A stretch of 64,000 bases of DNA from the NCBI GenBank assembly GCA_002914845.1, contig JXTC01000054.1:275466-339465 (forward strand). Direction: 5' to 3'. Positions 11,600 through 21,175 of the stretch are shown piece by piece (within the stretch, counting starts at the first letter, position 1; every line of letters starts with the position of its first letter). A model generated the notes under the pieces. That model was not told where the DNA came from and did not search any database. It saw only the letters and a program-made list of their open reading frames with translations. The stretch comes from Trema orientale (lineage: Eukaryota > Streptophyta > Magnoliopsida > Rosales > Cannabaceae). The position numbers and the translations under genes were made by a program.

Positions 11600-12200
11600 C
11601 AGGTCACATAAAGCACACCAGTTCGTATATGGTACTCATTTTAGCTTAATTGAGTTCTGCTCTACTTGACGCAATGGAAGGTTATAGCTATGCACTTTAA
11701 TCGGACATCATCTTTTTGTGCATCGTTGTTTATTAGTTGTCGTTTTCTCCTTGATTTCGCTTCCTCAGCTTATTGTCGTTTTCTTTTGTTGTTCATTTGA
11801 TGTCGTCGTTTCTATATCATTCCTGTTTTATTTGTTGTTCTTTTATTTACCCTTTTTCTTTTGGTTTATCATCCAACCGTGGTTTTATTTTGGTGTCGTA
11901 TTTATATTTGTTGTCAACTTTTTAATTTGTTACGTTGATGTCGTTTTTCAGGATGGTGTCGTAGTTTGAGCTATTGTCGTTTTTCACAAATTGACGACCA
12001 TGTCACCAATGGGCAATTATCTTTGGTGTTTTGTTTTTTTTCTTTTTCTTTTTTTCCTCCCTCATTATAAATTTGTAATTGGCTGTTTGGCCAAGAAATC
12101 GTAACCACTGAAACCAAATTTCAAGAGAAGGCAGAAACTTCCCAATTCCAGGGTGTGAGGGATTTTGTAGACAAGAGTAAAGTACAAACTTATCAAGCCA
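11600..12200 (+). repeat. Tandem-duplicated spacer unit, GTCGT-rich
   Basis: Contains many TTGTCGTTTT / ATGTCGT words and ends with GGCTGTTTGGCCA. A diverged copy with the same order of landmarks (TATGCACT, TTATTGTCGTTT, GGCTGTT..TTTGGCCA, ACCAAA.CTCAAG) lies at 14660-15130. No gene is seen. Confidence 0.6.
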
Positions 12201-12211
12201 AAATATAAGTT

Positions 12212-12571
12212 GGCCCCGTTTGTTTCGCAAATTTGAATGTGTGTATTTGAATGGAAATTGTGGAATGAGTTATAATTGGAATGGAAAATATTTGAAAGGA
12301 AAAAATAGTAGAATGAGTTATAATTAGAATGGGAGTATTGGAATGGACTATTCAAAAGCACCTCTTCCCCTCCATTCTCATCCAAGACACAAAAATCCAT
12401 TCAAATAGTTGATGTGACTGATGAACCATTTGAATGGAAAAACTAAATTGTTGAAACAAACACTCATTCCAAAAGACCATTTGAATGGAAAATTTAGAGT
12501 TGTTGAAACAAACACCCATTCAAATGGATTTTCCATTCCAATAGAATGGAATGGGCGAACCAAACGGCCCC
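12212..12571. mobile_element. MITE with GGCCCCGTTTG termini (PIF/Harbinger-like)
   Basis: 360 bp bounded by GGCCCCGTTTG and CAAACGGCCCC, with further internal inverted similarity built of GAATGG / CCATTC words. Flanked by the 3-bp repeat GTT (12209-12211, 12572-12574). The matching empty site is in the TIM50 3' flank near 10668. A 3-bp duplication points to the PIF/Harbinger superfamily. Confidence 0.82.
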
Positions 12572-12681
12572 GTTGTCTTTGGGAAGGAACTAGGAAGGCA
12601 ATCTCAGTGACAAAATTTTGAATCGATTATAGTTCTTGTACGCTGCACAGTTGAAATAACTGACATGATAATTTTTAATTT

Positions 12682-12856
12682 GGGGTAATTGTCTAATTAT
12701 TACATGACGCAGTTTGTCCTATTTTTCAATTTATACCATCTATTTGTACATAGTCAACATTGTTCTTCCAGTTAAAATTGAATCAAATTCATAATTTAAT
12801 TCGTTTAATCTAAATTGGAGAGATCATATTACAAGATATAATTGGGTAATTGTCTC
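12682..12856. mobile_element. 175-bp insertion with 10-bp target duplication
   Basis: Begins GGGGTAATTGTCTAATT and is flanked by TTTTTAATTT at 12672-12681 and 12857-12866. The TIM50 3' flank shows the uninterrupted site. The ends are not clear inverted repeats, so the class is open. Confidence 0.6.
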
Positions 12857-12896
12857 TTTTTAATTTCTTTGTTGTTGGTTGTTACCCTTTTACTTA

Positions 12897-13186
12897 GGGG
12901 CTTATAGAAATATGACCAAATTTTGGGCCAATTTCAGTAAATGTCCCTTTGTCAAATATTAGTGCAAAATGTTCGGTATATATGCTTATATACCAAGTGT
13001 AAAATTTTATATACCCATTATAAAAAATTATATACCTAGTGCATTTCAGTACAGTAACTAAAATTGGTAGATATGTGTATCTACCAAGTGTAAAAATATA
13101 TATACTTGGACATTTAGCTATAAAATTTTAAAAGTGGACATCTACTCAATCAAATTTAAAATTTTGGTCATCCACCTAAATTTCTC
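12897..13186 (+). mobile_element. MITE family B (Mutator-like), full copy
   Basis: 290 bp from GGGGCTTATAGAAATATGAC to CACCTAAATTTCTC. Imperfect termini share TGACCAAA.TTTT. Flanking TTTTACTTA / TTTTACTTT (12888-12896, 13187-13195) is a 9-bp duplication with one mismatch. Other copies are at 13835-14312 and 13986-14212. Confidence 0.82.
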
Positions 13187-13529
13187 TTTTACTTTTGTTT
13201 CTAGTCAGATGTAAATAAAAAATTTGGGCCAACAATGAAGGAAATTTCTTTCGACTCATGTTGCCACCCTATCAGCATTTGAGTTATGATCTTTTGCCAT
13301 TCTCACGAGTATTGAGCATTGTGGTTGATACGATATAGCCTAAGACTACGTATTTATCTCTCTCTTATAATATAATGGGCACTAGAGTGATCACGGATAT
13401 AGTCCTCTTAACAGGATTGATTTTGTCCATGTTTTGGCCAGCACATGTCACAATTTAACTAACATAGTATTGAACAAACGTGACATGCGTTGACTAAATT
13501 ATGAATGAGACCGATTAAGGCTAGCAATT

Positions 13530-13834
13530 CGTGTTCACAGGTAGTATTCATGTCGTATCGATGTATATGTATAATAAGTAAATGCTCAACTCGAATACAA
13601 CCCGTTTAATAAACAGGTTAGAAATTATGACACGAACACGACCCATTTATATATGGATTGACACGACACGGTCTATGTAACCCGTTTACTAGATAGGTCA
13701 TATTGACCCGCGACACGTGACCTGCGAACTGTGACCCAAATACGACCTATTTAATAAATATCTATTTATCAAATGTTANNNNNNNNNNNNNNNNNNNNNN
13801 NNNNNNNNAACGACCCGTTTAATAAATATCTATT
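13530..13834. repeat. CGACCCGTTTA-rich repeat with 30-bp N gap
   Basis: Carries repeated ACGACCCGTTTAATAAA and GACACGA words. It resumes at 14313-14530, where the MITE pair is over. The N gap at 13779-13808 falls inside, and the same ~30 bases appear on both sides of the gap, so the assembly here may be collapsed or duplicated. Outer ends AATTCGTG / CACGAATT are inverted. Confidence 0.5.
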
Positions 13835-14312
13835 TATCAAATATTATAGTAAAATGTCCAATATATATGTTTATATACTAAATGTAAAATTTTATAAACC
13901 AAGTATAAAAAATTATATACATAGTACATTTCAGTACAGTAACTGAAATTGGTAGATAAACATATCTACTAAGTGTAAAAATATAGAGAAATTTAGGTGG
14001 ATGACCAAAATTTTAAATTTGATTAAGTAGAAGTCCACTTTTAAAATTTTATAGCTAAATGTCCAGGTAGATATATTTTTACACTTGGTAGATACACATA
14101 TCTACCAATTTTTGGTATATATGCATATATACCGGACATTTTGCTATAACTTTTGACAAAGGGACATTTACTGAAATTAGGCTCAAAATTTGGTTATATT
14201 TCTATAAGCCCCAAAAATATATACATCTGGACATTTAGCTATAAAATTTTAAAAAGTGGACATTTACTTACTCAAATTTAAAATATTGGTCATCTACCTA
14301 AATTTTTCTTTA
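13835..14312 (+). mobile_element. MITE family B, host copy split by another copy
   Basis: Two pieces (13835-13985 and 14213-14312) align end to end with the copy at 12897-13186. The split carries the inverted element described next. The left end is missing (truncated at the CGACCCG repeat). Confidence 0.8.
13986..14212 (-). mobile_element. MITE family B, nested inverted copy
   Basis: 227 bp, reverse orientation, inserted in a + strand member of its own family. Perfect 9-bp target duplication AAAAATATA (13977-13985, 14213-14221). The 9-bp size supports Mutator-type transposition for the family. Confidence 0.88.
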
Positions 14313-14659
14313 ATAAACGGATCAGAAATTATGACACAAACATGACCCGTTTATAAATGGATTGACATGATACGACCCGTTTACTAAAGTTATTTTCTTG
14401 TTGGCGGGTCTAACCCAAATACAATCCGTTAATTAAACGGTCAATATTTCTAACCCGAACACGATTAAGCTAAACCCAAACTTGTTAATTTCGTGCGGAT
14501 TTTGAATCATACTGTTGTGTTGTGTCACGAATTATCAGTCTTATGACCAATTTTGTCAATGGGGTTACATCCGACCCCACTAGAGTAGGTAGTATAATAT
14601 CATGTAAACGATCGGTTCCAAGTTACATAAAAATACGAGGCCATATGATATGACACCCG

Positions 14660-15130
14660 TTTGAACTTGATTGCTGAATCCTGCTTTATTTGTCGTAATT
14701 GAAAGTTATTGCTATGCACTATAATTGTACTGCAAAGCGTACCCAGTAAAATTTCTTTGCATGTCAAAAATTCTTGTTTGTACAATTGGATTAAAAGGTT
14801 GAAAGAAATCTAAATGTCAACAATTAAAAAGCTCAGTTTATTGTCGTTTCCCGTTGATGTCGTTGTTCGAGTTTATTGTCGTTTTAGTCCTCCTTTTTTC
14901 TCCCTCCCATCGGACCCCCGTTTTACTTTGGTGTCGTACTTGTACTGTCATTTCTTACGTTGATGTCGTTTTATTGGATAATGTCGTATTTTGGATAATT
15001 GTCGTTTTGCAGGCATTGACAAGTCAAGAAAGGGGGGTTTTTTGTCTATTTCCATATTCCTGTCATTGTAGTTGGCTGTTCCTGTTTGGCCAGGATAGAA
15101 ATTCCAACCTCTCAAACCAAACCTCAAGCA
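14660..15130 (+). repeat. Third, diverged copy of the TIM50-downstream spacer
   Basis: Same order of GTCGT words and a GGCTGTTCCTGTTTGGCCA landmark as 11690-12110. More diverged than the 11600 copy. Confidence 0.55.
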
Positions 15131-15204
15131 AACGCAATAAAAGTGTTCCCACTCTCCAGCTCTCCAATGTTGGAGGTGGGGCCCACTATTCTTTTTTTAC
15201 ATTT

Positions 15205-15485
15205 GATTCCTTTGTTTGACTCATAGTCAACCTGTGAGATCTATCTAATTGGCTGCATTCCTGGACCGCCCATTCTCTGCTCTCTGGTTGTGACGCATCA
15301 GATTCAGAGACACGTGGCATTAAATATCCGTAGAATAAATAAACAAATGAAAGTATCCGAGGTCAGATGACCTGGCACGTCAAGTCAGATACTGACTTGA
15401 AAGCCTATATAGATTCGGAATCATCAGATTCCAACCCAATCCAACCGCAACGCTAACTCTTGACTCTTGAGTCTTTTGACCTTTT
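15205..15485 (+). promoter_or_regulatory. Promoter-like cluster with no gene attached
   Basis: Holds CACGTGGC (ABRE/G-box, 15311-15318), TATATA (15406-15411), W-box cores TTGAC at 15216-15220, 15460-15464 and 15476-15480 plus TTGACT on the opposite strand at 15225-15230, and TGACGCATC. The order (G-box, then TATA about 90 bp on) is that of a plant stress promoter. No start codon with a usable frame follows before the spacer turns AT-rich. Confidence 0.4.
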
Positions 15486-16332
15486 TTGAGGCTTCTGTCT
15501 CTAGGCAATTGTCGTTTACTAGCGCGTGCCACAGTTTAGGGGTAATTTATTGTATTTGACCCTTTAATTATTTTTTTTATTTTCGTTGCCTTAATAAAAT
15601 TTTTGGGGATGGCAATTTGAAAGCAACGATAAAAATAAGAAATAGCTTTAATAAATTAAATTGGTGATGAATAACGTAAAAACTTGTAGAGGTTTGGACA
15701 CAAACTAGAATGGATACAATGAACTACTAACTACTAATGCTCATACATGTATAGCTGAAAAAAAAAATCCTTAAATGTCAATTCAAATTAAAAGCTTACT
15801 CACTAGGAGAGTCATCTATAGTTTCTTCAGCTTCATTGTGAGAGTTTGTTTGAATAGTTTTTGTATTTGAGTCGTTCTCTTCATGTTCAAATTTTACTTT
15901 AAATTGGATTTTGTCATCTATGATAATTATGGATTTTTTTTTTTTTATTTTTCGGGTTGTATTTATCGTGATTTAATAAAATATGTTCTTAGAATAGATA
16001 GTAAACTTAGTAAGATGAAAGCTTTCACCCAAATTTTATAGTGATTGAGTGAGCTATTGAATAAAAAAGAATTTTCTCCCTTAACAACAAATATATTGAA
16101 AAAAGAAAGAGGAACTAGTGTACACTTTTGCTGATGAGATACGTAAAACTGGCCAGATGTATGATAAATCAAACATTTTAAAAAAGAGTAATCTAATTCA
16201 TAAATGTATGCATGAAAATGCTATTATCATTTCTAAACATGAACTTATACTTGATCAATGAATTAAAATTTTGGCTGGACTTCAAAGTCTCATTCTTACA
16301 TTATTGGTTTAGAATAATTGTATTTATCAGGT
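15486..16332. other. AT-rich spacer, nothing recognised
   Basis: No gene, clear repeat or inverted termini seen. Short frames only. Confidence 0.5.
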
Positions 16333-16343
16333 ATCACAATCTT

Positions 16344-16519
16344 TTTTTTTTTTTTGGTAACTAAAAAGATAGATAAGATTCCGGTGGTAGGTCACTCCCG
16401 AAAGCTACTCTCATTCAGTTGGGCTCTCAAGAGCGATGTGGGGATTCGAACCCTTAACTTCATTCTCCCTAAGTGGGGGAATGCCTTAAGAATGAGCGTC
16501 TTGCGATCACTCCCTTAGG
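16344..16519 (-). mobile_element. SINE (tRNA-derived type), 176 bp
   Basis: On the - strand it ends in TTAGTTACC plus a poly(A) run and carries GGTTCGAATCC, a perfect B box, about 100 bases before the tail. Flanked by an 11-bp direct repeat ATCACAATCTT (16333-16343, 16520-16530). The A box is not convincing. Confidence 0.8.
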
Positions 16520-16530
16520 ATCACAATCTT

Positions 16531-18039
16531 AATTAGATCACTTTCTACAATATAATACTGTGTTTTTGTTCAAGAAAGAAACAGCGATTAAGATATAGTA
16601 GTAATAATTTCATACTATAGCATTGATGGGAGACCTTGGTGGAAACTACACATTCTCCCTTTATGGAGATTTTAAGTTCAAATTCTTTTCCAAAGTAAAA
16701 ATAAATAAAATCAAAATACTACATTATTAAGAACTTAAAAAACTACCTGCCAAATACAATTTCTTTAATAAAAGTCCCTTTTCGTCGTGAAAACTTTTTA
16801 ATCGGTAAAATTGAGAAAATATTACAGTGACATTTCGTGAATTGTGCCAAATTGAAAGTGATTGCCTTTTGGAATATTTACCTTAACACTTCAAAAGCTT
16901 TAGGAGGAAATTCATAGACATCCTGTCCACTAGTTAGATAGAAAATGTTTCGAGTCTTTTGACGAATGAGTTTTCATTCGATGATGAACTATTTCTATTA
17001 AAGTATCATTTAATTGTGTAAATTAATAAAAAAAAACAGTAATTTAGTTAAAATAGAGAATATTTTATTGTTTCTTTTTTTTGAATGGGAGAATATTTTA
17101 TTACTTCTAATCGGTTTACAATTTTAGAAGTGTAAAAAGTTTTACTATATCTATATATATATAAAGCTTGAAGTAGAGAAAGTAAAAAAAAATGTGATAG
17201 CGTCTTTGATCAGTATTTTATTTTTAAATTTTTTAAAAAATTCTTAATTTAATTCTTATTTTTTCATGCTACGATTGATTGTAATATATATATATATATA
17301 CATATTATATAATATTGTATTTCATTTAATATTAATGATATTTTATATTAAATTTAGTTCATCGAATAAATAATTGTGCTACATTCGTTTCATCAAAATA
17401 AATGTAGAGATAAATATATTCTTTAATATTGTAATACATTGAACTTAACTATAAATTAGGCTTAACGTATATAATATTAATACCAACTTGCGCAAAGCAC
17501 TGTATAACGACTAATTTTAACATAGAGTAATACTAGGAATACTAATATTTTATACTAAAAACTTACATCACTTAAGGTGAAATCCATTTCAACCACTTCT
17601 TTTTTGAAAGTAAGACCACACCATTTAAAGTTAAGTGGATAGATTTTAGTGTCCCAATCTTTACCCTTTAATATAAATGAAACGGTGGCTCTTATTTTTT
17701 TGTGTTTCTCCAAAAAAGAAAAAAAAATCAGTGATGAATTGTTTCCATTAAAGTATCATATAATTGTGCAAATTAAAAAGAAAAAAAATAATTTAGACAT
17801 ATGTTAAAGTTTTTATTAACTTTTAATCATTTTACAACCTTAGAGGTATCAGTCACTACAAATATTTTTCATCTAAAAGATCGTTTTCTTTTCCTCTCAA
17901 AACCATATAAAATGGTGTGAATATATTTTGACATAATTGAAAAGGTCGCACCTTAATTTCTCCAAAATAAAACACTACAAGAAAAGTTGAAAAAATATAT
18001 ATATATTTAGACTTGGAGAAAAAAAAATAAAGGCATATA
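16531..18039. other. AT-rich spacer with one dispersed direct repeat
   Basis: Bases 16980-17140 and 17732-17850 share TTAAAGTATCAT.TAATTGTG.AAATTA and TAATCG/AT-TTTACAA and are diverged copies of one sequence. A short (TA)n tract lies at 17287-17300. No gene seen. Confidence 0.5.
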
Positions 18040-18341
18040 TTGGGCACCAATTTACTAAGTATTTTTTTTATTTATACATAGGTATCATTTTGACTAATGA
18101 AAATTTATTATACACATTTTTTTTAGTAAAAAATAAGAGAGAAATAACATTAATGATACACGTCTTTTCATATACATCATTACACGTCTTTTCATATACA
18201 CCATTATCATATAAAAATGATCCAATAGCTATAATGATGTATATGAAAAGACGTGTATCATTAATGTTATTTCTCTCTTATTTTTTACTAAAAAAAATGT
18301 GTATAATCTAACGACTAAAAAAAAAATACCTACAACTAATT
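18040..18341 (+). mobile_element. MITE family A, copy 3, with 76-bp perfect hairpin
   Basis: Starts TTGGGCACCAATTTACTAAG next to ATATAT. Compared with other copies, its middle is replaced by a perfect inverted repeat: 18107-18182 pairs with 18232-18307 over all 76 bases around a 49-base loop. The loop repeats part of the arm (ACACGTCTTTTCATATACA). Confidence 0.8.
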
Positions 18342-18380
18342 AAAAAAAAAAAAATCTCTACTGACAACCATTAATAAATT

Positions 18381-18552
18381 GGGCGCGTCTACAGTAGGGG
18401 CGCCCATACGTAAGACCATGTCTATCCACTGTTGGATGAGAATCTGTATATAAATAGATTCTCCACAGATTCCCGTTATTCTCCACAGATTCCCATCCAA
18501 CGATAATTAAGGCATGACCCTACGTAGGGGCGTCCCTACGTAGCCATCCCAC
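18381..18552 (+). mobile_element. CTACGTAGGG family element, copy 1
   Basis: About 172 bp starting GGGCGCGTCTACAGTAGGGG and ending GTAGCCATCCC, with imperfect inverted termini of about 40 bp and an inner stem GATGAGAATCTG / CAGATTCCCATC. Two readings: a MITE with 9-bp duplication TAATAAATT (18372-18380, 18553-18561), or a retroposon with an A-rich tail to 18576 and 15-bp duplication ACCATTAATAAATTG (18367-18381, 18576-18590). Copy 2 is at 35843-36010. Confidence 0.65.
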
Positions 18553-18561
18553 TAATAAATT

Positions 18562-18880
18562 TCTTCAAAAAAAAAACCATTAATAAATTGTGTATATATA
18601 TATATACAAGTACAAAGCTACGCGCGAAAAAGCGAGTGGAATCCAAGATTAGAATGTAAAATATCGTGCAGTACAGACACGTTGTTCCATTTTTGTCCTT
18701 TTGTAGTACTCTTCTTCATCGTCACCATTGTCAGGACCAGTACTACAATACAAACCAAACCAACACCTTCTTTTTTTTTTTTTTTTGGTAATATCAAACC
18801 AACACCTTCTATATTAACCCAACTACAGCTAAAACCACTCCATGTCTGTCCTCCTTCTCCAGACCCACCACCCAAAAACA
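18562..18880 (+). promoter_or_regulatory. Upstream region and leader of the ZIP gene
   Basis: Contains a (TA)n tract (18593-18604) 280 bp before the start codon and, in the probable leader, a small poly(T)/GGTAATAT insert (18772-18794) between 16-bp direct repeats. No certain TATA box position. Confidence 0.4.
18772..18794 (-). mobile_element. Tail-only SINE relic in the ZIP leader
   Basis: Fifteen T plus GGTAATAT, i.e. on the - strand ATATTACC plus poly(A), the same tail type as the SINE at 16344. Flanked by the 16-bp direct repeat CAAACCAACACCTTCT (18756-18771, 18795-18810). Best read as an extremely 5'-truncated target-primed insertion. Confidence 0.7.
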
Positions 18881-20634
18881 ATGCCTCGTTTCACCACTCT
18901 CCTCCTTCTCTCCCTCCTCCTCTCCTCCGCCCTGGCCCACAGCGGCCACCACCCCGACGACGGCGACGTCGACGTGGACGAGGCCGTTCCAAACGACGAC
19001 GTTAAGGGGTCGCTTCACTCTCGGCCGTTGATATTGGTCAAGGTGTGGTGTCTGATACTGATCTTTGTAGGGACCTTTGTGGGTGGTCTGTCTCCCTATT
19101 TCCTCAAATGGGATGAGGGGTTTTTGGTTCTGGGGACCCAGTTCGCCGGAGGGGTTTTTCTGGGCACCGCTCTAATGCATTTCTTAAGCGATGCGAATGA
19201 GACTTTTGAGGACTTGACCAAGAAAAAGTACCCTTTTGCGTTTATGCTTGCCTGTTTTGGGTATCTGTTGACTATGCTTGCGGATGCTGTGGTTTCCCAT
19301 GTGTTTTCGAAGAAGAATGGTGGAGATGAGTTTGGAGGTAGGTGGATACTGTATACTCTTTTCTTTTTCTTNATATATGTGTTCTGTTTGGTTAATGGGG
19401 AAATGGGTTTTTCTTATTTCAATTGGTAGAAATATGCACCTGGTTTTGTTGGAGATTTGTGTTTCTGTTTGGTTGATGGGAAAATGGGTTTTCCTTATTG
19501 TGTTTAAATTGTTGGAAATTCCCACCTGATTTTCTTCTAGGTTTTGTATTCTGATTGGTTAAAGGGAAAGTGGGTTTTTCTTATTTTCTTTAAATTGTTG
19601 AAACTCTTAGCTCTGGGCTCTTTGGAGGTCCGTGTTCTGTTTGGTTAATGGGAAAATGGGTTTTTCTTATTTTGTTTCAATTGTTGGAAATCTTCACCTG
19701 CTTATTTTGGAGATCTATGTTCTGTTTGTTTAATGGGAAAATGGCTTTTTCTTATTTTCTTTAAATTGTTGGAAATCAAGCTCAGGTATTTTTTGGAGGT
19801 TTGTCCTGTTTGGTTAATTGGAAAATGGGTTTTTCTTATTTTGTTTAAATTGCTGGATAGGAAGCTCTGTTTTGAGAAGCTTGATCAGATGGGTATGAGT
19901 AGATATAGATGTTAAAGTTTCTTTCTTGTTTCTTATTCGTTATTACAGGAAGTGTTGAGCAGGGTAAGGGTGGTCAAAACGGTGGAACTCCACAAATTCT
20001 GCATCAGGTTTGTGATTGTACGAGTTGTTAGAAATGACGGCCTTTCTTTAGTTTTTTTCATTTTAATAATGAAAAGTTACACAATCTTCTTTCCTATATG
20101 CCTCAACAGAGCCGTCAGAGTCCCCATCATATAAATCCAGCTGCTAGTGTTGCAGACGTTGATTCAGTGGGGGACAGTATTTTGTTGATTGTAGCTTTAT
20201 GTTTTCATTCCGTCTTCGAGGGGATCGCCATTGGAGTCGCCGAGACGAAAGCCGACGCTTGGAAAGCCTTGTGGACAATCTCTTTACACAAGATATTCGC
20301 AGCCATTGCCATGGGAATCGCTCTCCTCCGGATGATTCCCAACCGGCCACTGTTGTCATGCGCAGCCTATGCTTTTGCATTCGCCATTTCGAGTCCAGTT
20401 GGCGTTGGAATCGGAATCATCATCGACGCCACTACGCAGGGGCCTGTGGCGGATTGGATCTTCGCCATATCCATGGGACTGGCTTGTGGGGTGTTCATCT
20501 ATGTCTCAATAAACCATCTCCTAGCAAAGGGCTACAAACCGCACAAGTCGGTTAATGTTGACAAATCTCATCTCAAGTTTTTGGCAGTGTTACTTGGTAT
20601 TGGGGTCATTTCTGTTGTGATGATCTGGGACTGA
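18881..20634 (+). CDS. ZIP11: ZIP-family zinc/iron transporter (ZIP11/ZIP2-like)
   Basis: Three exons, 18881-19337, 19949-20007 and 20110-20634, give 346 aa. A signal peptide (1-19, ending SALA) precedes a short lumenal His/Asp stretch. Membrane spans can be seen near 50-72, 81-101, 117-137, 195-216, 229-246, 255-278, 287-308 and 326-345, the usual eight. The ZIP signature in span 4 is HSVFEG (205-210), with H232-K and following residues in span 5; both histidine motifs are metal-binding in the family. The variable loop between spans 3 and 4 is short and poor in histidine, unlike many IRT/ZIP members. The role is uptake of divalent metal (probably zinc) across the plasma membrane or an organelle membrane. 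Similarity and position next to TIM50 suggest ZIP11; the paralogue symbol is inferred. Intron 1 has a minisatellite and an ambiguous base (19372). Confidence 0.9.
19384..19875 (+). repeat. Intronic minisatellite, six units of 81-86 bp
   Basis: Units start at 19384, 19465, 19551, 19637, 19722 and 19806, each beginning CTGTTTGGTTAATGGGAAAA or a close variant and containing GGGTTTTTCTTATTTT and ATTGTTGGAAAT. It fills most of intron 1 of the ZIP gene. Confidence 0.88.
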
Positions 20635-21170
20635 ACTCATGATCATAAACCTGGTCGTTAATCTGTTTCTGTTACACAATAGAATACCAAACGAAAGATC
20701 TAACTAACTTCTGGTGTGGTTTCAAAGGTTCTAGGGACTATGGAGAATGCTACTATTAAGTGATTTTGATTTTTTTTTTTTTTTGATTGGTTAAATAGAA
20801 AATAGATTATTACTGGTTTGTTCTACGGCAGGAGAAACTACAATTTCGAAGTTAGATGGTATAAATTAGGTTGTCATATGAAATTCTTAGTGCCTGCTTA
20901 TACAGAATAATATTTAGCATAACACTAATAATATCTATCTTATGTTTTAGGATAGTTTGTATATTCGTCAAAAAAAAAAAAGGATAGTTTGTATATTCCT
21001 TCTCTGTGATTGGTTCAGAATTTATTGAAGAAATGCCAAGGTAATTTTTCTCCTCCCATGGTCCCACTTTGTTGGGACTAGGGAGTACTTTTCTGCAATG
21101 AAAAGTCAATGATGAAAATGAAATGAAACTGATCGCTGAAAGGTCCGCCAGCTTGAATTCTAATAGTGAG
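20635..21170. other. 3' flank of ZIP gene with poly(A)-only insertion
   Basis: No gene. Holds an 18-bp direct repeat AGGATAGTTTGTATATTC (20949-20966, 20981-20998) separated by GTC plus eleven A. Confidence 0.6.
20967..20980 (+). mobile_element. Poly(A)-only retroinsertion with 18-bp target duplication
   Basis: The insert is GTCAAAAAAAAAAA between two perfect 18-bp copies. This is what target-primed reverse transcription leaves when it stops almost at once. Slippage or a simple tandem duplication is the alternative. Confidence 0.6.
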
Positions 21171-21175
21171 AGGCT

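Larger units (their letters stand above)
12075..13340 (+). repeat. Second copy of TIM50 3' flank, split by three insertions
   Basis: Aligns piecewise with 10560-10940. The pieces are 12150-12211, 12572-12681, 12857-12896 and 13187-13340. The gaps correspond to the elements at 12212, 12682 and 12897, each with its own target duplication. Confidence 0.7.

Noticed and set aside
12421..12621. Frames in the GAATGG-rich MITE
   Set aside because: Low-complexity inverted repeats of the element at 12212-12571 create them.
16430..16460. tRNA gene from the B box GGTTCGAATCC
   Set aside because: No acceptor stem or anticodon arm; poly(A) and target duplication show a SINE.
18618..19018. Antisense frames over the ZIP first exon
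   Set aside because: They mirror the GC-rich start of the ZIP gene and have no domain or splice partner.
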